Positions 58,140 to 64,000 of a stretch of DNA of 64,000 nucleotides are shown here, one piece after another. The notes under the pieces are model-generated. The model searched no databases and was not told the DNA's origin. It worked only from the letters and a program-made list of their open reading frames with translations. Position 1 is the first letter of the stretch. Each line of letters begins with the position of its first letter. The DNA comes from Caballeronia novacaledonica (lineage in GTDB: Bacteria; Pseudomonadota; Gammaproteobacteria; Burkholderiales; Burkholderiaceae): contig NZ_OGTP01000003.1 in NCBI RefSeq assembly GCF_900258035.1, positions 124,001 to 188,000 of the forward strand, given 5' to 3'. A program made the translations under genes and the position numbers.

Positions 58140-59350
58140 TGCAAGCCCGTCCTCTCGAAGGTATTCGCGTCGTCGACTACAGCCATTTCCTTGCCGGTCC
58201 CTATGTTGGACGCTGCCTCGCGGCGCTCGGCGCGGAGGTCATCAAGGTCGAGCGTCCTGGCAGCGGCGATGCCGGCCGGCAGCACGCCACCGTGCTCGAT
58301 GACCAGCAAAGCGCCTATTTCCTGCAGCTCAACATGGGCAAGCGAGGCGTAAGCGTCAACATGAAGGATCCGCGCGGCAAGGAGTTCATGCAGCGCCTGT
58401 GCGATTCGGCCGACGTGTTCATCGAGAACTATCGACCGGGCGCGCTGGACAAGCTCGGCCTCGGATACGAAGCGCTGTCGGCGCGCAATCCTCGCCTCGT
58501 CTATTGCTCGATCTCGGCGTATGGACATACCGGGCCAGACGCGCATCGCGCAGGCTTCGGCCTGATCGCCGAAGCGAAGAGCGGCATCATGCAGATGATC
58601 GGCGAGCCCGGTTCGCCGCCGCCGCTGATGCGCATCTCACTCGGCGACATGTACACCGGCATCCACGCGGTTGCCGCGATCAACGCCGCGCTGCTCGGTC
58701 GCGTGACGAGCGGCCGGGGCCAGCACATCGACATGGCGCTCTATGACACGCTCGTGTCGATGCACGAGTACGCAGTGCAGTGTTACACGATGCAAGGCAT
58801 CCTGCCCGAACAGACGGGTCACGACATGCCCACGTCGACCCTTTATGGCGTGTTTCGCGCCGCCGACGGTGATCTCGTCATCGCGGCGCAAGTGGACGAC
58901 GCGTGGAAGCGTTTCGCCGCGCTTGTCGAGGCGAACGGCGGACCGGCGGGCTTCGGCACCGACACCCGCTTCCACAACCTCAACGGCCGCAACGCCAATC
59001 GCGTTGAGATTCTTTCAGTGGTGAAGCCCTGGGTGGCCGCGCGGCCCGTTGCGCAGGTGCTCGAACTGCTGGACAGCGTCGATGTGCCTTCCGCGAAAGT
59101 TCAACGTATCGACGAAGTGCTGGCCGATCCGCAGATCATCGCGCGCGGCATGGTCGTTGAACAGCAGCACCCGCGCTTCGGGACGCTGCGCCTACCGAAC
59201 CTGCCGTTCCGCTTTTCCAACTGCGACACGACGATTCGTGAAGTCGGGCCGGACCTCGGTCAGCACAACGCGGAAGTGGCGCAGTTGCTGGGCTTCATGC
59301 CTGCCGAGATCGACGCCATGCAGACCGATGGCGTTCTTTTTTCGAAGTGA
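58139..59350 (+). CDS. CaiB/BaiF-type (class III) CoA-transferase
   Basis: This 403-residue transferase moves CoA between carboxylic acids. It has the N-terminal VVDYSHFLAGPYVGRCLAAL, the CoA-binding/active-site region FIENYRPGALDKLGLGYEAL, and ISAYGHTGPDAHRAGFGLIA. The usual nucleophilic Asp is expected in the GDMYTGIHA segment, which is present. It probably activates the acid substrate of the pathway. One-base overlap with maoC, and 7 bases to aroE2. Confidence 0.9.
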   Translation: MQARPLEGIRVVDYSHFLAGPYVGRCLAALGAEVIKVERPGSGDAGRQHATVLDDQQSAYFLQLNMGKRGVSVNMKDPRGKEFMQRLCDSADVFIENYRPGALDKLGLGYEALSARNPRLVYCSISAYGHTGPDAHRAGFGLIAEAKSGIMQMIGEPGSPPPLMRISLGDMYTGIHAVAAINAALLGRVTSGRGQHIDMALYDTLVSMHEYAVQCYTMQGILPEQTGHDMPTSTLYGVFRAADGDLVIAAQVDDAWKRFAALVEANGGPAGFGTDTRFHNLNGRNANRVEILSVVKPWVAARPVAQVLELLDSVDVPSAKVQRIDEVLADPQIIARGMVVEQQHPRFGTLRLPNLPFRFSNCDTTIREVGPDLGQHNAEVAQLLGFMPAEIDAMQTDGVLFSK

Positions 59351-59357
59351 GGACACG

Positions 59358-60191
59358 ATGACGGACCAATACGCGGTGATCGGCAATCCGATCGGACACA
59401 CCAAGTCTCCCCTGATTCACGGGCTCTTTGCCGAGGAGACGCAGCAGGATATGGCTTATACGGCCATCGAAGGCCCGCTGGAACCCGAGCAGGCCTTCGC
59501 CGACACCGTGCGCGCGTTCGCTGACGCAGGCGGCAAGGGAATGAACGTCACTGCTCCGTTCAAGCTGAAGGCATTCGCCATGGCCGACAAGCGCAGCGAA
59601 CGAGCGGAGCTTGCGGGAGCCGTCAATGCCCTGAAGTTCGAGGACGGCCGGATCATCGCCGAGAATTTTGACGGCATCGGACTCGTGCGCGATATCGAGG
59701 TGAATCTCGGCCTGCCGATGGCCGGCAAGCGCGTTTTGGTACTCGGCGCGGGCGGTGCCGTGCGCGGAGCGCTGCTGCCGTTCCTCGCCGCGCGGCCGGC
59801 CGAGTTGGTCCTCGCGAATCGTGACATCGCCAAAGGCCGTGCGCTCGCAGCCCAAGTGAGCGGGCGCGGTCCGATTTCCACCTGCGGATATGGCGATCTG
59901 GAGGCCATGGGACGCTTCGATCTCGTGGTCAACGCGACGTCGGCCAGTCTCACGGGCGACCTGCCGCCCGTTCCTCCGAGCGTGTTCAGTCCTGAAGGCA
60001 CGGCCTACGAACTCGCTTACGGAAAGCGCTTGACACCTTTTCTTCGGCTCGCGCGCAATGCCGGCGTGCGCGGCATCGCGGATGGCGTGGGGATGCTGGT
60101 GGAACAGGCGGCGGAAGCCTTCGACTGGTGGCGCGGCGTGCGCCCGGCGACGCGAGCGGTGATCGACCGCCTCACGGTGCCGCTCGATTGA
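59358..60191 (+). CDS. Shikimate dehydrogenase family protein (paralogue 2)
   Basis: This 277-residue AroE homologue (MTDQYAVIGNPIGHTKSPLI) has the SKSP-like substrate motif as TKSP and catalytic Lys in NVTAPFK. Rossmann motif VLGAGGAVRGALLPFLA and NATSASLTGDLPP complete the canonical layout. The NTDG substrate/catalytic motif is NFDG, as in paralogue 1 (MFDG). It forms an operon with aroQ (19 bases downstream). The pairing suggests interconversion of shikimate or quinate with their dehydro forms. Confidence 0.9.
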   Translation: MTDQYAVIGNPIGHTKSPLIHGLFAEETQQDMAYTAIEGPLEPEQAFADTVRAFADAGGKGMNVTAPFKLKAFAMADKRSERAELAGAVNALKFEDGRIIAENFDGIGLVRDIEVNLGLPMAGKRVLVLGAGGAVRGALLPFLAARPAELVLANRDIAKGRALAAQVSGRGPISTCGYGDLEAMGRFDLVVNATSASLTGDLPPVPPSVFSPEGTAYELAYGKRLTPFLRLARNAGVRGIADGVGMLVEQAAEAFDWWRGVRPATRAVIDRLTVPLD

Positions 60192-60210
60192 TTGTGCAAT
60201 GGAGAGACGA

Positions 60211-60654
60211 ATGAAAAAGGTCCTGATGCTTCACGGTATTAACCACAACATGTTCGGCAAGCGCGATCCAATGCAGTACGGAACGATCACGCTGGCTGAA
60301 ATTGACGGTCGTTTGCAGGCTCTTGGCGCTGAAATCGGCGTACAGGTGGAATCGTTCCAGACGAACAGCGAAGGGGCGATGTGCGAGCGCATTCACCAGG
60401 CCTTCGAGGAACGCTGTGACGCCGTGCTGATCAACGCCGGCGCGTGGACTCACTATAGCTATGGCATCCGCGACGCGCTGGCGATTCTCACCTGCCCGGT
60501 CGTGGAGTTGCACATGTCGAACATCCACGCGCGGGAGCCTTTTCGACATTATTCCGTGCTTGCGGAAGTGGTCCAGGGGCAGATCTGCGGATTCGGGGTG
60601 GAAAGCTATCTGCTCGCCTTGCGGGCGGCGGTCGCTCAGACCAAACAAAAGTGA
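60211..60654 (+). CDS. aroQ: Type II 3-dehydroquinate dehydratase-like enzyme
   Basis: This 147-residue flavodoxin-like dehydroquinase interconverts 3-dehydroquinate and 3-dehydroshikimate. Start 60211 follows GGAGAGACGA. Expected residues are present: GINHNMFGKRDP (Asn and Arg; the canonical loop is GPNLNLLGTREP), Tyr in MQYG, LINAGAWTHYSYGIRDAL, and the catalytic His in VELHMSNIHAREPFR. The lid sequence is divergent, in keeping with a catabolic (QuiB-like) role. It is the last complete gene of the operon. Confidence 0.9.
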   Translation: MKKVLMLHGINHNMFGKRDPMQYGTITLAEIDGRLQALGAEIGVQVESFQTNSEGAMCERIHQAFEERCDAVLINAGAWTHYSYGIRDALAILTCPVVELHMSNIHAREPFRHYSVLAEVVQGQICGFGVESYLLALRAAVAQTKQK

Positions 60655-60666
60655 AGGAAAACAGCA

Positions 60667-60740
60667 ATGGCTGCTCGCGAGAGCGAAGCAGCCATCGAGA
60701 TGCTGGTCGCCGGTACTGATTGTATGTCCTTAATTGGCCG
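60667..60740 (+). pseudogene. 5' fragment of a truncated gene
   Basis: An ATG at 60667 after GAAGG starts MAARESEAAIEMLVAGTDCM, 12 bases after aroQ, as the operon's next gene would. The sequence then enters the hairpin and recombinase unit at about 60736, after which the frame is only antisense shadow. The first 29 bases also form an inverted repeat (ATGGCTGCT ... AGCAGCCAT). I infer that a gene was cut by the recombinase unit; its family is not recognisable from 20 residues. Confidence 0.4.
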
Positions 60741-60761
60741 GCAAGCGCACGCTCGCCGGCC
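60736..60761. repeat. Hairpin after recombinase copy 1
   Basis: GGCCGGC (60736-60742) and GCCGGCC (60755-60761) flank AAGCGCACGCTC. It sits 9 bases beyond the recombinase stop and has a near copy at 63386-63411. There is no T run, so a terminator is unlikely; it may be part of the mobile unit's end. Confidence 0.6.
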
Positions 60762-60769
60762 GCCGGCTA

Positions 60770-61396
60770 TTAGATTTCCGTCTGCTCGGCCATCTCGAGT
60801 GCATCGTCTACCTCGATCCCGAGGTATCGCACGGTGCTTTCAATTTTTGTATGGCCCAACAACAGTTGGACCGCGCGCAGGTTCTTGGTGCGTCGATAGA
60901 TCAAAGACGCTTTCGTGCGTCGCATCGTGTGCGTGCCATACGCAGTGTCATCGAGTCCGATCGACGCGACCCAACGATGAACGATGCGCGCATACTGGCG
61001 GGTCGAGACGTGCGCCGAGGTGTGCAGCCGACTTGGAAACAAATAGTCGGCAGGCTTCAATCCCCGCGCGGAAATCCAGGCGGAGACACTTTGACGAGTC
61101 TGCTCCGTGATTTCAAACTGCACTGGTCTATGCGTTTTTTGCTGCATGAAAGTCGCGCGAGCTACGACATGACCTCCCATATAGACGTCCTGTACTTGCA
61201 GTCTCGTCAGATCGCACCCCCGAAGCTTGCTGTCGATTGCAAGGTTGAACAGCGCCAATTCACGAGCGTTGGACGACATCTGGAGCCTCGTCCGAATTGC
61301 CCAGATCTCACGGAGCTTCAATGGTGACTTCTGACCGGTCAGCCTTCCCTTGTTCCAAGCCACCCGGCGTGCGTCCGAGGAATTAAGCGTTTTCAT
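60770..61396 (-). CDS. Short tyrosine recombinase (copy 1)
   Basis: This 208-residue recombinase lacks a classical core-binding domain, as FimB/FimE-type enzymes do. Catalytic residues are seen: Arg in IDSKLRGCDLT, Lys in QQKTHRP, GTHTMRRTKAS (H-x-x-R), LLLGHTKIEST and nucleophile Tyr in VRYLGIE. Over the 169 comparable residues it differs from copy 2 (63420 to the window end) at five positions, while the DNA has many silent changes. It likely mediates inversion or excision at a local site. Confidence 0.92.
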   Translation of the reverse strand: MKTLNSSDARRVAWNKGRLTGQKSPLKLREIWAIRTRLQMSSNARELALFNLAIDSKLRGCDLTRLQVQDVYMGGHVVARATFMQQKTHRPVQFEITEQTRQSVSAWISARGLKPADYLFPSRLHTSAHVSTRQYARIVHRWVASIGLDDTAYGTHTMRRTKASLIYRRTKNLRAVQLLLGHTKIESTVRYLGIEVDDALEMAEQTEI

Positions 61397-61697
61397 GACA
61401 ACCTCCTCTTTAATGAAGGGAGATTGATTTTGCGCGCTGGGGAAGCGGTCGCTGTTTCAACCCCTATGAGACGATCACCCACCGCAAATCCAACGGCTGA
61501 TTGGAGATTCGGAAGAGTCATCCCCTAAAGTTGTCCGAAACGTGAGTCGCTATATTCGACAGCGACCTCCTCGCGTGCTGGCGATGCCATTGCCCCAATG
61601 GGCATTTCCCTTGCCTCCGACCCAACCTTAATGTCAAATAGCTCGGCTTGTCAGATGCTCTGAAGGTTTGATGTTCCTACACATACTCAGGGAATTA
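61397..61697. other. Upstream region of recombinase 1 and the DUF1254 gene
   Basis: These 301 bases contain the divergent starts of recombinase copy 1 and the DUF1254 gene. AGGAGG on the minus strand lies just before ATG 61396. I see no other gene. Confidence 0.5.
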
Positions 61698-63170
61698 ATG
61701 ATGCGTGATATCCGACCCTTCTCGTCAGGCACATCGAAATTCGCCTCTGTACCGTTGGCACTTTTCACGACGGCCATGCTTTCCACCTTGCTGGCGGGGC
61801 AGTCAGACGCACTGGCGGCGTCATTCCCCGATGCCCTGTTGACGACGCCGGGGACGCCCGACGTGGTCGCCAAAGGTCTGGAGACCGACGGCTATCAACT
61901 GGCGGTTTCGGCTTATATCTGGGGCTATCCGCTCGTTCGCATGGAGCGAACAATGCGCGAGTACACCGACGTACCTTCGCCGAAGCCGCCCACCAGCTAT
62001 CGCGCACCGCTGGACACGATCGGTTGGGCCACCGAGTTGGCATCGCCCGATGCGAAAGATATGCCGACCGCGAACAATGACACGTACTACATGAGTGCGG
62101 TGGTGAAGCTCGATGAGCCATGGATTTTTACGGTGCCCGACACGCACGACCGATATTACGTTGTTGACGTATTCGATATGTATCAGGAACTCGAACACTA
62201 TATTGGCCGTCGCACCACGGGTACGAAGGCCGGGCGTTACGCGCTCGTACCGCCGGGTTGGAAGGGCACGCTGCCGACGGGCGTCAAGAGGTTGGACGTC
62301 AGCACCAATAAAGTGTGGCTCTGGGGGCGCCTGCGGGTCCTGCCTGGCGAGTCCCCGGCCCATCTGGCGGCCCTGCAAAAGCAGTTCAAGCTCGTGCCCC
62401 TGAGTGCGATCAACAAAACGAACTACGTACCACCGAAAGCGTCTCTTGAGCCATTGCCTGCCATCGATGGCGATGAACTCGGCTTTTTCGTGCATCTGGG
62501 CGAGGCAGTCAAGCTCAACCCGATCAAGCCGGCCGATCAGGCCTTGTTCGCCCAGTTCGCGCGTATTGGCTTGACGAAGCAAGGGCTTGATCCTTCCAAG
62601 CTTGATCCCGCAGTACGCAAAGGCATGGTGCGCGGGCTTGCCGATGCGCCCGCGGTGGCCGTCGCTTCACTTGCGAGCACCTCCAGCAAGCGCAATGGCT
62701 GGGACTGGGTTACGGGACTGGACAGCTTTGGCTACAACTACCCGCTGCGCGCTGTAGTTGCGGGCCCTTACCTCGGCGGCAACGGCGAGAAAGAAGCGAT
62801 GTATCCCATCCGCTACTCGGACAGCGACGGCAAAGCTCTGGACGGGGCCAACAAGTATGTGATCAAGTTCGATTCGCTTCCACCGGTCAACGCATTCTGG
62901 TCGATCACCATGTACAACGCTGGCGACAAGATGCTGGTGCCCAACGAGATCAAGCGTTATAAGGTCGGCTCCGACACGCAAGGTCTTGTCAAAGCGGCAG
63001 ACGGCTCTGTGACGATCCCTATCCAACACACCAAACCGACTGGAGATGCGGCGGCAAACTGGCTACCGGCGCCCGAAGGCGGCTTTTACGTGATTCTCCG
63101 TATGTATCAACCGAGCGACGACATCCTGAGCGGGAAATGGCAGATCCCGGAACTGAAGCGTGTTCCCTGA
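61698..63170 (+). CDS. Secreted DUF1254/DUF1214 domain protein
   Basis: This 490-residue exported protein has a start at 61698 after AGGGA (MMRDIRPFSSGTSKFASVPL) and a signal peptide ending near DALAAS. The DUF1254 half (YIWGYPLVRMERTMREYTDV, TANNDTYYMSAVVKLDEPWI) and the C-terminal DUF1214 half (NAFWSITMYNAGDKMLVPNE, AAANWLPAPEGGFYVILRMY) are both complete. The enzymatic role of the family is unknown. It is enclosed by two recombinase copies. An alternative ATG at 61671 is possible. Confidence 0.9.
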   Translation: MMRDIRPFSSGTSKFASVPLALFTTAMLSTLLAGQSDALAASFPDALLTTPGTPDVVAKGLETDGYQLAVSAYIWGYPLVRMERTMREYTDVPSPKPPTSYRAPLDTIGWATELASPDAKDMPTANNDTYYMSAVVKLDEPWIFTVPDTHDRYYVVDVFDMYQELEHYIGRRTTGTKAGRYALVPPGWKGTLPTGVKRLDVSTNKVWLWGRLRVLPGESPAHLAALQKQFKLVPLSAINKTNYVPPKASLEPLPAIDGDELGFFVHLGEAVKLNPIKPADQALFAQFARIGLTKQGLDPSKLDPAVRKGMVRGLADAPAVAVASLASTSSKRNGWDWVTGLDSFGYNYPLRAVVAGPYLGGNGEKEAMYPIRYSDSDGKALDGANKYVIKFDSLPPVNAFWSITMYNAGDKMLVPNEIKRYKVGSDTQGLVKAADGSVTIPIQHTKPTGDAAANWLPAPEGGFYVILRMYQPSDDILSGKWQIPELKRVP

Positions 63171-63385
63171 TCTGTCTGGCTTGAAAACAACCGCCGCGGC
63201 AATTGAGGGCCACTTAAGGAAGCCTGCACCTAGGCAGGCTGCCGTGGAACCACCCTGTGCGCTCGTGCGGTGAGCGGAGGAAACAGTCGGGGACGCGGTC
63301 CGGCGACCGTCGGAGGTCGCCCGCTAGTTCTGGCACATCGGACATGCGAATGTCCAATCCGGCTCGGAGGCGACCGGCTGTTGAT

Positions 63386-63411
63386 GGCCGGCAAGCGCTC
63401 GCTCACCGGCC
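63386..63411. repeat. Hairpin after recombinase copy 2
   Basis: GGCCGG ... CCGGCC flanks CAAGCGCTCGCTCA, 9 bases beyond the recombinase stop, as in copy 1. The shared stretch TGGCCGGCAAGCGC is identical in both. The conserved position suggests the hairpin belongs to the duplicated unit. Confidence 0.6.
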
Positions 63412-63419
63412 ACCGGCGG

Positions 63420-64000
63420 TCACACTTCGGTTTGCTCAGCCATTTCGAGAGCATCGTCTACCTCGATCCCGAGGTATCGCACGGTGCTTTCGATTTTTGT
63501 ATGGCCCAAGAGTAATTGAACTGCGCGCAAGTTCTTGGTGCGTCGATAGATCAACGACGCTTTCGTTCGTCGCATGGTGTGCGTCCCGTACGCGGTGTCA
63601 TCGAGCCCGATCGACGCGACCCAACGATGAACGATGCGCGCATACTGGCGCGTCGACACGTGCGCTGAGGCATGCAGTCGACTTGGAAACAAATAGTCGG
63701 CAGGCTTCAATCCCCGCGCCGAAATCCAGACAGAGACACTTTGACGAGTCTGCTCCGTGATTTCGAACTGCACTGGTCGATGGGTTTTCTGCTGCATGAA
63801 AGTCGCGCGAGCTACGACATGGCCTCCCATGTAGACGTCCTGCACTTGCAGGCGCGTCAAATCGCACGCTCGAAGCTTACTGTCGATCGCAAGATTGAAC
63901 ATCGCCAACTCGCGTGCGTTGGACGACATCTGTAGCCTAGTTCGGATCGCCCAGATTTCCCGGAGCTTCAGCGGAGGCTTCTGGCCGGTTAGCCTTCCCT
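63420..64000 (-). CDS. Short tyrosine recombinase (copy 2, 5' end beyond the window)
   Basis: This is the second recombinase of the same subfamily and orientation. The frame is open to the window edge (upstream of MSSNAREL it reads GRLTGQKPPLKLREIWAIRT), so the start lies beyond 64000. Catalytic Arg, Lys, H-x-x-R, His and Tyr are all intact. Compared with copy 1 the substitutions seen are conservative (Leu/Met, Gly/Ala, Ala/Val, Thr/Ala, Ile/Val). Both copies therefore appear functional. Confidence 0.9.
   Translation of the reverse strand, partial: GRLTGQKPPLKLREIWAIRTRLQMSSNARELAMFNLAIDSKLRACDLTRLQVQDVYMGGHVVARATFMQQKTHRPVQFEITEQTRQSVSVWISARGLKPADYLFPSRLHASAHVSTRQYARIVHRWVASIGLDDTAYGTHTMRRTKASLIYRRTKNLRAVQLLLGHTKIESTVRYLGIEVDDALEMAEQTEV

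Noticed and set aside
61668..61700. Earlier TTG/ATG start for the DUF1254 gene
   Set aside because: ATG 61698 has a better AGGGA site and leads directly into a normal signal peptide; the longer form adds a hydrophobic stretch unlike a signal sequence.
63221..63240. AGCCTGC/GCAGGCT hairpin as terminator of the DUF1254 gene
   Set aside because: The stem is real but no T run follows, so termination cannot be claimed.

Overview
The window looks like a chromosomal segment from a Burkholderiaceae bacterium, most likely Paraburkholderia or Caballeronia. I infer this from the high-GC coding style, the gene order flgE-D-C-B / flgA-M-N / flhB-A, the sdaA-gcvP-gcvH-gcvT block, and paired DUF4148 genes with a heavy-metal two-component system. 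No database search was possible, so the genus is a judgement.

Bases 1-21,900 are mostly core genome. flgE (cut by the window edge), flgD, flgC and flgB run on the minus strand, divergent from flgA, flgM and flgN. flgM has a near-perfect sigma-28 promoter, and flgN ends in a strong terminator. flhB and flhA follow. A two-gene islet of unknown function (DUF1828/1829-type protein plus partner) sits where flhF would be expected. Next come sdaA, an alginate-lyase-like gene and gcvP-gcvH-gcvT behind a tandem glycine riboswitch, then a Gfo/Idh/MocA oxidoreductase, rep helicase and a dihaem cytochrome c.

At 22,182 a tRNA-Arg(CCG) marks the start of accessory DNA. A tyrosine integrase is followed by a ParF/ParG-like partition pair flanked by arrays of ACTC boxes. 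A co-directional set comes next: a small ORF, a Lon-type AAA+ ATPase without protease, an unknown protein, and a HAD-family protein with an extra N-terminal domain. I do not recognise this set as a described system. It ends at an IS-transposase remnant and a frameshifted porin fragment.

From about 28,370 to 46,400 lies a heavy-metal region. It contains an RcnA-like Ni/Co exporter, a CsoR/RcnR-family repressor, a DmeF-like cation diffusion facilitator, a CzcS/CzcR-type two-component system, and a czcI-B-A-(DUF3240)-C efflux operon. It also holds an NreB-like His-tailed MFS exporter coupled to a second-type hisD, and a ZIP transporter. Several candidate operators fall into two families, CopR-like and RcnR-like, and tie the units together.

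From 47,000 to 51,300 are a nitronate monooxygenase-like gene, a DUF1488 gene, mosaic IS110/IS66 remnants and a PiT phosphate transporter. From 51,300 to 60,700 is a mirror-image catabolic cluster with two operons and two convergent LysR regulators. It encodes an MFS uptake permease, a TIM-barrel isomerase/dehydratase-like enzyme, two AroE paralogues, type II dehydroquinase, a CaiB-type CoA-transferase, MaoC, a VOC protein and a PanE-like reductase. The set suggests catabolism of quinate/shikimate-like acids. The last 3.3 kb carries two nearly identical short tyrosine recombinases in the same orientation, each with a hairpin after its stop codon, flanking a secreted DUF1254/DUF1214 protein.
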